Shown: one piece after another, positions 25,163-33,794 of the stretch | Layout of the letters: the number at the start of each line of letters is the position of its first letter | How positions within the stretch are numbered: the stretch's first letter is position 1 | Source of the DNA: Aeromicrobium sp. Root472D3 | GTDB taxonomy: Bacteria > Actinomycetota > Actinomycetes > Propionibacteriales > Nocardioidaceae | Length of the DNA stretch: 64,000 nt | Reading direction: 5' to 3' | Assembly: GCF_001426485.1 (NCBI RefSeq) | Contig: NZ_LMET01000001.1 | Span: 1,850,505-1,914,504 of the forward strand | Position numbers and translations under genes: made by a program | The notes under the pieces: generated by a model | Database searches by the model: none | Seen by the model: the letters and a program-made list of their open reading frames with translations, nothing else | Told to the model about the DNA's origin: nothing

Positions 25163-25708
25163 ATGGACGACCACGACGCGACCGAGCCGGGCGCCGAGGG
25201 GCTCGAGACGATCTGGGCACCCCGGCGGACGGCCGTCACGGTGCTGGCGACCCTGCCCGCGGTGCTGGTCTCGTCCGCCGTGTCCGGCGTGCTCCTCTCG
25301 ATCGTCGTGGCGGAGTCGACCGCCGTCCTCGTCGCCGTGTCGGCTGCGGTCGTGGTCACCGTCGTCCGGGTCGTGTGGTGGGTGGGGATCGTGGCCGGGC
25401 GGTCGATCGCGGTGTCCGACTCGAGCCTCGCGGTGCGACGCGGCGACGAGGTGCTGGGCAGGATCCTCTGGTCGGACGTCGACGCGGTGCGGCTCGATCC
25501 CGGCGACGGACTCCTGCGGGTGATGGTGGACGTCTTCGCGGACGCCACCGACTTCCCGAACGTCTCGGCCACGTCCGCCAACGTCTGGGACGTGGAACGT
25601 CGGCTGCCGTCGCTGTTCGCGCTCCTCCCGTCCGAGGTCGAGCGCCTGCGGACGGCGCTCGCGGCGGCGTGCGCGGCGCGGTCCGTCTCGTTGTCGACGC
25701 GCAGGTGA
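25163..25708 (+). CDS. hypothetical membrane protein with PH-like domain
   Basis: A 181-residue protein with two N-terminal transmembrane segments (about 23-45 and 50-75) followed by a soluble part starting SDSSLAVRRGDEVLGRILWS, which resembles the beta strands of bacterial PH (YdbS-like) domains. That assignment is tentative. TAGGCT ends six bases before the ATG (leaderless). It is convergent with a small signal-anchored protein gene. Confidence 0.65.
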   Translation: MDDHDATEPGAEGLETIWAPRRTAVTVLATLPAVLVSSAVSGVLLSIVVAESTAVLVAVSAAVVVTVVRVVWWVGIVAGRSIAVSDSSLAVRRGDEVLGRILWSDVDAVRLDPGDGLLRVMVDVFADATDFPNVSATSANVWDVERRLPSLFALLPSEVERLRTALAAACAARSVSLSTRR

Positions 25709-25756
25709 GCGCGGCCGAGGGCGACGGGAGCGTCGAGCACGTCGCGGTCGCTCCCT

Positions 25757-25987
25757 CTACGGTGAGGAGTCGAGCCGGTCGGCCAGCCCGTCGACGCGGG
25801 CCTGACGCTCTCGGGCCCGCTCGATGGACTGCTCGAGGTCGGTCGCCGGATCGGTCCGGGCCGCCGCGGACCCGGTGCCGACGGACGGCGCACCGTCGCG
25901 GTCGGTGTCGCGGTTCTCGTCGGCCATCCCGACGATCGCGGCGGCCAGCACGGCGAGGACACCCACGGCGGCCGCAACGCGTCTCAT
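25757..25987 (-). CDS. small signal-anchored hypothetical protein
   Basis: A 76-residue protein: an N-terminal hydrophobic anchor or signal (VAAAVGVLAVLAAAIVGM) followed by a charged tail with a probable helix (LEQSIERARERQARVDGLAD). No cysteine lipobox is present. GAGAGG precedes the ATG by six bases. Function unknown. It lies 51 bases from the 3' end of the PucR-type regulator, on the same strand. Confidence 0.6.
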   Translation of the reverse strand: MRRVAAAVGVLAVLAAAIVGMADENRDTDRDGAPSVGTGSAAARTDPATDLEQSIERARERQARVDGLADRLDSSP

Positions 25988-26038
25988 GGTGCGCCTCTCG
26001 CCGGGTGGTGGAGTGGCCAGTGTGACACCTGGACGGCG

Positions 26039-27679
26039 TCAGCGCGGGGGAGTCGGAAGAGTGCTCCTGTAGTCGTGCACCAGCAGCGCGAGGCTCAGCG
26101 AGATGAACGAGTCGGAGTCGTCGAGGTCGACCATGAGCATCGACTCGAGCTTGCGCAAGCGTCCGTAGAGGGCCTGCCGGCTGATGCCGACGTCGTGGGC
26201 GAGAGCGGTCTTGTTGCCGCGCAGCCCGACGTAGGCCCGCAACAGGTCGAGCAGCTCGTGCTGCGGGGCGGGCGCGAGCGACAGCAGCGGGCCGAGCTCT
26301 GACTCCGCGAACGCCAGCAGCCGTTCGTCGTCCTGCAGCTGCGCGACGAGCCCCCTGATCCGGACGTCGGTCGATCGGAAGTAGCCCAGGTCGGAGACCG
26401 GCATGGCGCGGGCCGCCTGCGCGATGTTGACCGTCGTGCGCATGCGCGAGGCGGCTACCAGCAGCTGCGGCGCGGGCCGGCCGACCCCCACGACGGGCCC
26501 GCGCGATCCCGGACGTCCCGGAGCGAGCCGGTCGAGCGCCGCCGCGAGGCGGGTCAGCGTCGCGTCCTCGGGCGTGGTGCGGCCCAAGGCGACGATGACG
26601 CCGACCCCGCCCGGCGTGAACCCGCCGGCGAACCCGTCGACGCGTGCCTCGCGCAGCGCACGTGACACGGTGTCGAGGTGGGCCCTGGTGCGTCGCTGCC
26701 CCGAGATCTTGTCGGAGGCGGTCGTCGGCGCCGACTCGAACATCACGGCGACGGGCAGGTACAGCGCAGCGGCGGGCATGCCGAGGGCGCGGGCCTGGGC
26801 GACGCCGTCGTCCTCGTCCTGCAGGCGACCCTCGGTGAGGTCGAGGAGCAGCGACTCCTGGGCCCGGAACTGCAGGCTCTCGGTGTCGCGCTCGACCAGG
26901 CGCGAGATCTGCAGCGCCTGCGCCGCGCGCTGCAACACGAGGGCTTCGCGGGTGGGATCGTCCACCGCCTCGGGGATGACCAGACGTCCCCAGGGTGCAC
27001 CGCGGACACCCACGCGACACGTCACCCAGCGGTCGGCGCCCCACGGCCCGGGCTCGTCGCGGGTGGGGCTGCGTCGCGACCGCTCGTCCCAGTCGAGCAG
27101 CAGCGACTTCTGCGGACGCCGCTGCGGCGCGAGCGCCAGCACCCGGTGGGTCAGGTCCTCCAGCACGACCGGCAGGTCGATCAGGTCGGCCGCCGCCGAG
27201 ACGATCGTCTGGGCGTCGGCGATGTCGAGGCTCAGGGCGGTGAACACCTCGTGGGTGCGCTGCGCGAAGGCCAGGCCCTGGTACTGCTCGCCGACGATGA
27301 GTCGGTGGACCGCCTCGGTGATCGAGACGAACCGCACCGGTCGCCGCAGGACGACCAAGGGCACCTGCTGCCGCTCCGCCTCGTCGACGACGTCCTGGGG
27401 GAGCGTGGCCGCGAGGTCGGCGAGCTCGACGACGAGCCCGCACGCGCCCGCCGCCGACAGCTGCTCGAGGAACCGTGCCGGGTCGGCGGTCGGCCCCACG
27501 AGCGGGAGCCCGGTGGTCAGCACGACCTCGCTGCCGCCCAGGACGCTCGCGACGTCGTCCACCTCCGTGACGTGGACCCATCGGACGATGCGGTCGAGCG
27601 CGTCGCCGCCGGCCAGCACCAACGGATCGCCGTCGGCGACGACGTCCAGGTCGAGGATCGAGCGCAGAGTCAGAGGCAC
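26039..27679 (-). CDS. PucR family transcriptional regulator
   Basis: A 546-residue regulator with the PucR N-terminal domain (LRSILDLDVVADGDPLVLAG through about 125), a GGDEF-like middle part, and the C-terminal PucR-type helix-turn-helix (LLRAYVGLRGNKTALAHDVG, ISRQALYGRLRKLE). PucR-type proteins often sense nitrogen or amine metabolites. The GTG start follows TACCGT by six bases (leaderless). It is divergent from the putrescine-type operon across a 121-base gap, which makes it the likely local regulator. Whether it activates or represses cannot be told from sequence. Confidence 0.9.
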   Translation of the reverse strand: MPLTLRSILDLDVVADGDPLVLAGGDALDRIVRWVHVTEVDDVASVLGGSEVVLTTGLPLVGPTADPARFLEQLSAAGACGLVVELADLAATLPQDVVDEAERQQVPLVVLRRPVRFVSITEAVHRLIVGEQYQGLAFAQRTHEVFTALSLDIADAQTIVSAAADLIDLPVVLEDLTHRVLALAPQRRPQKSLLLDWDERSRRSPTRDEPGPWGADRWVTCRVGVRGAPWGRLVIPEAVDDPTREALVLQRAAQALQISRLVERDTESLQFRAQESLLLDLTEGRLQDEDDGVAQARALGMPAAALYLPVAVMFESAPTTASDKISGQRRTRAHLDTVSRALREARVDGFAGGFTPGGVGVIVALGRTTPEDATLTRLAAALDRLAPGRPGSRGPVVGVGRPAPQLLVAASRMRTTVNIAQAARAMPVSDLGYFRSTDVRIRGLVAQLQDDERLLAFAESELGPLLSLAPAPQHELLDLLRAYVGLRGNKTALAHDVGISRQALYGRLRKLESMLMVDLDDSDSFISLSLALLVHDYRSTLPTPPR

Positions 27680-27800
27680 GGCTCGACGGTACCCGCGGGT
27701 TTACACCCTGTCATGCTTTCGACGCGGATCGAGACGCTGTGTGAATGGCGTCGGGCCCCGAACTCGGCGAGGATGGGGTGATCACCGGACGAGGAGGAGC

Positions 27801-29213
27801 ATGACGCGGCACTCGACGGTCTTCGAGCGCCTCGCGCCGAGCGCGAGCGCCGTCACGGAGTCCCTGCGGTCGACCCGCTCGGCGGTGTTCTGGCTCGAGG
27901 ACGCCCCCGTCGTCAGCCGCCCCCAGCTCGTCGGATCGCACACCGCCGACCTGACGGTCGTCGGCGGCGGCTACACGGGCCTGTGGACCGCGGTGCTGGC
28001 CAAGCGCCGCGACCCGTCGGCCCGCGTCGTGCTGCTCGAGGCGCAGACGGTCGGCTGGGCGGCATCGGGCCGCAACGGCGGGTTCGCCGAGGCGAGCCTG
28101 ACCCATGGCGAGGACAACGGCCGCACCCGGTGGCCGGACGAGTACGACACGCTCGAGCGAATGGGTCTGGAGAACCTCGACGCGATCGAGCGCGACGTCG
28201 CCGAGCTCGGCATGGACGTCCAGCTCGAGCGCACCGGGACGCTCGAGGTCGCCTACGAGCCCCACCAGGTGCAGTGGTTGCGCGACGCCGAGCACGGCGA
28301 GCTCCTCGAGCGCGACGCCGTGCAGGCCGCGATCGCCAGCCCCGTCTACGCGGCGGGTCTGTGGACCAAGGACCACTGCGCGCTGGTCCACCCCGGGCGC
28401 CTGGCCTCCGAGCTCGCGCGGGTGGCCGCCGACCTCGGCGTCGAGATCTTCGAGCACTCCGCGGTCACGGGCGTGCGGACGCGCGCGGGCGGCGTGGCGG
28501 TCGAGACCGGACGGGGTGTGGTGCGCAGCACGCAGGTGGCGCTGGGCACCAACGTCTTCCGTCCGCTGCTGCGTCGCGCGCGTCTGTCGACGGTGCCGGT
28601 GTACGACTACGTCCTGATGAGCGAGCCGTTGAGCGACGCGCAGATGGCCGATCTCGGCTGGCGCGACCGCCAGGGCGTCAGCGACCTGGCCAACCAGTTC
28701 CACTACTCGCGCCTGACGGCCGACAACCGCATCCTCTACGGCGGCTACGACGCGGTCTACCACACGGGAGGTCGGGTGCGTCCCGAGTACGAGGACCGCG
28801 AGGCGTCGTACCGCACCCTGGCGTCGCACTTCCTCACGACGTACCCGCAGCTCGAGGGCCTCGGCTTCAGCCACCGGTGGGGCGGCGCGATCGACACGTC
28901 GACCCAGTTCTGCGCCTTCCACGGGCTCGCGCGCCGCGGACGCGTCGCCTACGCCGCGGGCTTCACGGGGCTCGGCGTCGCGGCGACCCGCTTCGCCGCC
29001 GAGGTCATGCTCGACCGGCTGGCGGGCGAGAGCACCCCCCGCACGCAGCTCGAGATGGTGCGCAAGAAGCCGCTGCCGTTCCCGCCGGAGCCGTTCGCGA
29101 AGATCGGCATCGAGGCCACCAAGTGGTCGCTCGACCGTGCCGACCACCGCGAGGGCCACCGCAACCTGCTGCTGCGCACCCTCGACCGCCTCGGCCTGGG
29201 GTTCGACTCGTGA
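27801..29213 (+). CDS. FAD-dependent amine oxidoreductase (DadA/PuuB-like)
   Basis: A 470-residue flavoprotein of the DAO family. The dinucleotide-binding motif is LTVVGGGYTGLWTAVLAKRR (about 51-70), and the ASGRNGGFAEAS stretch is typical of gamma-glutamylputrescine oxidases. The C-terminal FAD contact is RVAYAAGFTGLGVAATR. Oxidation of putrescine or gamma-glutamylputrescine is inferred from the neighbours; no gamma-glutamylputrescine synthetase is present in the window. GAGGAGGAG precedes the ATG, so this operon head is leadered. Its last bases overlap the cupin start (GTGA). Confidence 0.85.
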   Translation: MTRHSTVFERLAPSASAVTESLRSTRSAVFWLEDAPVVSRPQLVGSHTADLTVVGGGYTGLWTAVLAKRRDPSARVVLLEAQTVGWAASGRNGGFAEASLTHGEDNGRTRWPDEYDTLERMGLENLDAIERDVAELGMDVQLERTGTLEVAYEPHQVQWLRDAEHGELLERDAVQAAIASPVYAAGLWTKDHCALVHPGRLASELARVAADLGVEIFEHSAVTGVRTRAGGVAVETGRGVVRSTQVALGTNVFRPLLRRARLSTVPVYDYVLMSEPLSDAQMADLGWRDRQGVSDLANQFHYSRLTADNRILYGGYDAVYHTGGRVRPEYEDREASYRTLASHFLTTYPQLEGLGFSHRWGGAIDTSTQFCAFHGLARRGRVAYAAGFTGLGVAATRFAAEVMLDRLAGESTPRTQLEMVRKKPLPFPPEPFAKIGIEATKWSLDRADHREGHRNLLLRTLDRLGLGFDS

Positions 29214-29575
29214 CGACCGACCGCGTGCTGACCGACGACGCGCTGGCCACGACGCTGACGGTCGACGGCCTCCACCCGGCCGACGTGCTCGCCGGGACGC
29301 CCGTCGCGTCGTCGACCGAGCTCGTGGCGGCCCGGGGTGTCGAGGTCGGCGTCTGGGAGCTGACGGCCGGCACGGTCACCGACACCGAGGTCGACGAGGT
29401 GTTCATCGTGCTGACGGGCCGGGGCGAGGTGACGTTCGCCGACGGCGAGGTCGTCCCGGTCGCTCCGGGGGCCGTCGTCCGCCTGCGTGCCGGGGAACGC
29501 ACCACCTGGACCATCACCGAGACGCTCCGCAAGATCTACGTCCTGCTGCCCGACACGGAGGATCCGCCCGCATGA
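29210..29575 (+). CDS. cupin domain protein
   Basis: A 121-residue single-domain cupin (cupin_3-like) with the barrel motifs WELTAGTVTDTEVDEVFIVL and GEVVPVAPGAVVRLRAGE. In place of the usual His pair the first motif has T and E residues, so metal binding is doubtful. It is fused by GTGA and ATGA overlaps to the genes on each side and so must act in the same pathway; comparable cupins sit beside amine-oxidase genes in other actinobacteria. It may be an accessory or sensor protein. Confidence 0.82.
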   Translation: MTTDRVLTDDALATTLTVDGLHPADVLAGTPVASSTELVAARGVEVGVWELTAGTVTDTEVDEVFIVLTGRGEVTFADGEVVPVAPGAVVRLRAGERTTWTITETLRKIYVLLPDTEDPPA

Positions 29576-31017
29576 CCACAGCGCCCATCACGGACGTCGT
29601 CCAGAACTACGTCGACGGTGCGCTCGTCGACTCCGCGGCGACCGACTTCATCGAGCTCGTCGACCCGACGACGGGACGTGCCGACGGTCGCTCGCCCGTG
29701 TCGACGCCCGACGAGGTCGACGCCGCCTTCCGGGCGGCACAGCGCGCGTCGAGGACGTGGAGGCGGACGACCCCGAAGGCGCGCCAGCTCGCCCTGCTGC
29801 AGATCGCCGACGCGGTCGAGGCGGCCCGCGACGAGCTGGTCGCGCTGCAGTCGCGCGACACGGGGCAGATCAAGGCGCACATCGCAACCGAGGAGATCGA
29901 CCAGGGCGTCGACCAGCTGCGCTTCTTCGCCGGCGCCGCCCGCCTGCTGGAGGGCAAGGCGACGGCCGAGTACGTCGAGGGTCTGTCGTCGAGCATCCGT
30001 CGTGAGCCGATCGGCGTCGTGGCGCAGGTGACGCCCTGGAACTACCCGTTCGCGATGGCCATCTGGAAGATCGCCCCGGCCCTCGCGGCCGGCAACACGA
30101 TCGTCCTGAAGCCCAGCGACACGACCCCGCGCTCGACGGTCCGGCTGGCCGAGATCGCCGGTGGGATCCTGCCGGCCGGCGTGCTCAACGTCGTCAACGG
30201 CAACGCCGACACCGGACGTCTGCTGGTCGAGCATCCCGTGCCCGGCCTCGTCGCGATCACCGGGTCGGTGCGCGCCGGCATCGAGGTCGCGGTCTCGGCC
30301 GCGAGGAACCTCAAGCGCGCGCACCTCGAGCTCGGCGGCAAGGCGCCCGCTGTGGTCTTCGCCGACGCCGACCTGCAAGAGGCGGCCGAGGGCATCGCGG
30401 TCGGCGGCTTCTTCAACGCCGGCCAGGACTGCACGGCCGCGACACGCGTGATCGTCCACGAGAGCGTGCACGACGAGCTGCTGAGCCTGCTCGTCGAGCA
30501 GGCGAGGGCCTCGCGCCCCGGCGCGCCGGACGACGACACCGCCGCCTACGGGACGCTCAACAACGCGGGCCACCTCGCGTCGGTCGAGCGGATGGTCGCC
30601 GGGCTGGGCGACCACGCCACGATCGAGACCGGTGGCCACCGCGTCGACGGCGACGGCTTCTACTTCGAGCCGACGATCGTGTCCGGCGTCCGGCAGGACG
30701 ACGAGATCGTCCAGCAGGAGGTGTTCGGCCCCGTCCTGACCGTGCAGTCGTTCGGCACCGACGACGAGGCGACCGACCTGGCCAACGACGTCCCCTTCGG
30801 CCTGGCCGCGAGCGTGTGGACCAAGGACCACGGTCGCGCGCTGCGGATGACCGCCGACCTCGACTTCGGCTGCGTGTGGGTCAACACGCACATCCCGTTC
30901 GTGTCGGAGATGCCGCACGGTGGGTTCGGCGCGTCGGGGTACGGCAAGGACCTGTCGGCGTACGGGCTCGAGGACTACACCCGGGTCAAGCACGTCATGA
31001 GCAACGTGGAGGCATGA
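29572..31017 (+). CDS. aldehyde dehydrogenase (gamma-aminobutyraldehyde dehydrogenase type)
   Basis: A 481-residue NAD(P)-dependent dehydrogenase. Catalytic residues are E253 in HLELGGKAPAV and C287 in FFNAGQDCTAATR, with the coenzyme-contact strand VTPWNYPFAMAIWKIAPALA and KPSDTTPRS (K180). The C-terminal EMPHGGFGASGYGKDLSAYG is typical of the amino-aldehyde subfamily. In this operon the likely reaction is 4-aminobutanal to 4-aminobutyrate. Coupled by ATGA overlap to the cupin gene upstream and to the amine oxidase gene downstream. Confidence 0.9.
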   Translation: MTTAPITDVVQNYVDGALVDSAATDFIELVDPTTGRADGRSPVSTPDEVDAAFRAAQRASRTWRRTTPKARQLALLQIADAVEAARDELVALQSRDTGQIKAHIATEEIDQGVDQLRFFAGAARLLEGKATAEYVEGLSSSIRREPIGVVAQVTPWNYPFAMAIWKIAPALAAGNTIVLKPSDTTPRSTVRLAEIAGGILPAGVLNVVNGNADTGRLLVEHPVPGLVAITGSVRAGIEVAVSAARNLKRAHLELGGKAPAVVFADADLQEAAEGIAVGGFFNAGQDCTAATRVIVHESVHDELLSLLVEQARASRPGAPDDDTAAYGTLNNAGHLASVERMVAGLGDHATIETGGHRVDGDGFYFEPTIVSGVRQDDEIVQQEVFGPVLTVQSFGTDDEATDLANDVPFGLAASVWTKDHGRALRMTADLDFGCVWVNTHIPFVSEMPHGGFGASGYGKDLSAYGLEDYTRVKHVMSNVEA

Positions 31018-31019
31018 GC

Positions 31020-32381
31020 ATGAGCACACAGCAGACCAGGTCCGAGGTCGACGTCGTCGTCGTCGGGGCGGGCGCCACGGGCCTGTCCGCGGCGCACACC
31101 CTGCAGAAGGCCGGACGATCGGTGGTGGTGCTCGAGGCGCGCGATCGCGTCGGCGGACGCCTGTGGACCGACGAGGTCGACGGCGTCGACCTCGAGCTCG
31201 GCGGCCAGTGGGTCTCGCCCGACCAGGAGGAGCTGCTGCGCACGATCGACGAGCTGGGCCTCGAGACGTTCTCGCGCTACCGCGAGGGCGAGTCGGTCTA
31301 CATCGGCATCACGGGGGAGCGTCGCACGTTCGAGGGCGAGCAGGTCCCGGTGACGGCCGAGGTCGAGAAGGAGATGACGCGGCTGACCGAGCTGCTCGAC
31401 TCCCTCGCCGAGCAGATGGATCCCGCCCGTCCGTGGGAGGCGCCGTACGCCGACGAGCTCGACCGCCAGACGTTCGCGGCGTGGCTCGAGGCCGAGTCCG
31501 ACGAGCCGGAGGCGCGCGACAACATCGCGATGTTCATCGCCCAGGCCATGCTGACCAAGCCCGCGCACAACTTCTCGGCCCTGCAGGCCGTCCACATGGC
31601 GGCCAGTGCCGGCAGCTTCTCGCACCTCGTCGACTCCGAGTTCATCCTCGACAAGCGCGTCGTCGGCGGTCTGCAGAGCGTCCCCCTGGCCCTGGCCGAG
31701 CGTCTCGGCGACGCCGTGCGCCCCGGCCACGACGTCGAGCGCGTCCGGTGGAGCGACGACGGTGTCGAGGTCGTCGCCGGCGACGTGGTGGTGGCGGGCC
31801 GCCACCTCGTGCTGGCCGTGCCGCCGACCGTCGTGTCGCGCATCCGGTTCGACCCGCCGCTGCCCACCGAGCAGCGCGAGGCCCACCAGCACCAGTCGTT
31901 CGGGCAGGTCATCAAGCTGCACATCACGTACCCGACGCCGTTCTGGCGGGACGCGGGCCTGTCCGGCACCGTCTTCAGCCCCTACGAGCTGGTGCACGAG
32001 GCGTACGACAACACCAACCACGGCGACACCCGCGGGACGCTCGTCGGGTTCGTGTCGGACGAGCGGGCCGACGAGGTGCTGCGGCGCTCGCCGGAGGAGC
32101 GGCGCGGCGCGATCCTGGCGTCCCTGGCGGCGTACTACGGCGACCAGGCGCTCGAGCCGTCGTCGTACTTCGAGAGCGACTGGACGTCCGAGGAGCTGGG
32201 TCAGGGCGCGTACGCGTCGAGCTTCGACCTCGGCGGCCTGACGCGGTTCGGGGCGCGCCTGCGCGAGCAGGTCGGCCCGATCCAGATCGGCAGCTCCGAC
32301 GTGGCCGGGCTGGGCTTCCAGCACGTCGACGGAGCACTGCGGGTCGGCGCCGAGATGGCGCACCACATCATCAACCACTGA
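31020..32381 (+). CDS. puo: putrescine oxidase (flavin monoamine oxidase family)
   Basis: A 453-residue flavin amine oxidase. It matches the known Rhodococcus/Kocuria putrescine oxidases over long stretches: GGQWVSPDQ, YREGESVYI, SDEPEARDNIAMFIAQ, MLTKPAHNFSALQAV, MAASAGSFSHLVD, YDNTNHGDTRGTLV and GFQHVDGALR. The FAD fold begins DVVVVGAGATGLSAAHTLQK. It would convert putrescine, O2 and water to 4-aminobutanal, ammonia and H2O2. The ATG at 31020 has GGAGG seven bases upstream; an ATG at 31014 overlaps the upstream stop and would add two residues. The gene symbol is by similarity. Confidence 0.9.
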   Translation: MSTQQTRSEVDVVVVGAGATGLSAAHTLQKAGRSVVVLEARDRVGGRLWTDEVDGVDLELGGQWVSPDQEELLRTIDELGLETFSRYREGESVYIGITGERRTFEGEQVPVTAEVEKEMTRLTELLDSLAEQMDPARPWEAPYADELDRQTFAAWLEAESDEPEARDNIAMFIAQAMLTKPAHNFSALQAVHMAASAGSFSHLVDSEFILDKRVVGGLQSVPLALAERLGDAVRPGHDVERVRWSDDGVEVVAGDVVVAGRHLVLAVPPTVVSRIRFDPPLPTEQREAHQHQSFGQVIKLHITYPTPFWRDAGLSGTVFSPYELVHEAYDNTNHGDTRGTLVGFVSDERADEVLRRSPEERRGAILASLAAYYGDQALEPSSYFESDWTSEELGQGAYASSFDLGGLTRFGARLREQVGPIQIGSSDVAGLGFQHVDGALRVGAEMAHHIINH

Positions 32382-32398
32382 CCTCCGAGAGGCGAGCC

Positions 32399-33778
32399 AT
32401 GAACGTCCGCACCCCCAACCCCGACCACGACCGTCTGCAGCAGTCCGCCAAGGACCACCTGATCCTGCACTTCTCGAAGCAGGAGATCGACGACCTCATG
32501 GTGCTCGACCGGGGCGAGGGGCCGTACGTGTACGACACCCACGGCGCGCAGTACATCGACGCCCTGTCGAGCCTGTTCTGCTCGCAGCTCGGGTACTCCT
32601 ACGGGGCCGAGATGGCCGAGGCGGCGTCCCAGCAGCTGACGCAGCTGGCGTTCAACACGAGCTGGGGCACGGCGCACCCCGCGACGATCGACCTGGCCGA
32701 GAAGGTCAGCAGCCTGGCGCCGGCCGACGACTACCGGGTCTTCTTCACCGGCGGCGGCTCGGAGTCGGTCGAGTCGGCGTGGAAGATGGTGCGCGAGCAC
32801 TTCATCGCGATCGGCCAGCCGCAGCGCACCAAGGCGATCGCGCGTGACCGCGCGTACCACGGCGTCACGCTCGGGGCGCTGTCGTTCACCGGCGTCCAGC
32901 CGTTCAAGGAGGGCTTCGGCACCCCGCCGGTCTCCGTCACGAAGGTGTCGAACACCAACCGGTTCCGTCAGCCCGACGGTCACGACGACGCGGCGTTCTG
33001 CGCACGGCTGCTGGCCGAGGTCGAGGACGCGGTCGTCGCGGCGGGCGCCGACGAGGTCGCCCTGATCATCGTCGAGCCGGTGCAGAACGCCGGCGGGTGC
33101 TTCACGGCGCCGGCCGGCTACTGGACGGGGCTGCGAGCCATCGCCGACAAGTACGGCGTCCTGCTGATGGCCGACGAGGTCATTACCGGGTTCGGACGCA
33201 TCGGCGAGTGGTTCGCGTCGTCCCGCGAGGGCGTGGCGCCCGACCTCATCAGCGTCGCGAAGGGTCTGACCTCGGCGTACGCCCCGATGGGTGCGGTCCT
33301 GGTCCGCGAGCGTGTCATCGCCCCGCTGGTCGAGCACCGGAAGGTCTTCCGTCACGGCATCACCTTCGGCGGACACCCCCTCAGCGCGGTCGTGGCGGCC
33401 AAGAGCATCGAGATCATCGAGCGCGACCAGGTGCTCGAGAACGTCCGCTCGCAGGCGGGGGCGCTGGGCGACCGGGTCAAGACGCTGCTCGACCTGCCGA
33501 TCGTCGGCGACGTCCGCGGCGCGGGGTTCTTCTGGGCGATGGAGCTGGTCAAGGACGACGACGCGACCCGGTTCGACCAGGCCGAGCGTGACGACCTGCT
33601 GCGCGGCTTCCTGCCCAAGCGCCTGCGTCGCGCGGGGCTCATCGCCCGCTGCGACGACCGCGGCGACGCCGTCCTGCAGATCGCGCCGCCGCTGATCAGC
33701 GACGCGGCGCTGCTCGACGACATCGTCGGACGCCTGCACGAGGTGCTGACCGACGCCGGCGCCCACATGGGCGTGTGA
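32399..33778 (+). CDS. class III aminotransferase (omega-amino acid/GABA type)
   Basis: A 459-residue PLP enzyme of fold type I, class III. The Schiff-base lysine is K288 in DLISVAKGLTSAYAPMG; the PLP ring-binding aspartate is in LLMADEVITGFGRIG, and FFTGGGSESVESAWKM binds phosphate. Homologues include omega-amino acid:pyruvate and putrescine/GABA aminotransferases. As the last gene of the operon it could take GABA to succinate semialdehyde, or transaminate putrescine directly. GAGAGGCGAG precedes the ATG, 17 bases after the amine oxidase stop. Confidence 0.88.
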   Translation: MNVRTPNPDHDRLQQSAKDHLILHFSKQEIDDLMVLDRGEGPYVYDTHGAQYIDALSSLFCSQLGYSYGAEMAEAASQQLTQLAFNTSWGTAHPATIDLAEKVSSLAPADDYRVFFTGGGSESVESAWKMVREHFIAIGQPQRTKAIARDRAYHGVTLGALSFTGVQPFKEGFGTPPVSVTKVSNTNRFRQPDGHDDAAFCARLLAEVEDAVVAAGADEVALIIVEPVQNAGGCFTAPAGYWTGLRAIADKYGVLLMADEVITGFGRIGEWFASSREGVAPDLISVAKGLTSAYAPMGAVLVRERVIAPLVEHRKVFRHGITFGGHPLSAVVAAKSIEIIERDQVLENVRSQAGALGDRVKTLLDLPIVGDVRGAGFFWAMELVKDDDATRFDQAERDDLLRGFLPKRLRRAGLIARCDDRGDAVLQIAPPLISDAALLDDIVGRLHEVLTDAGAHMGV

Positions 33779-33794
33779 GGTCCACGGGGCGGAC

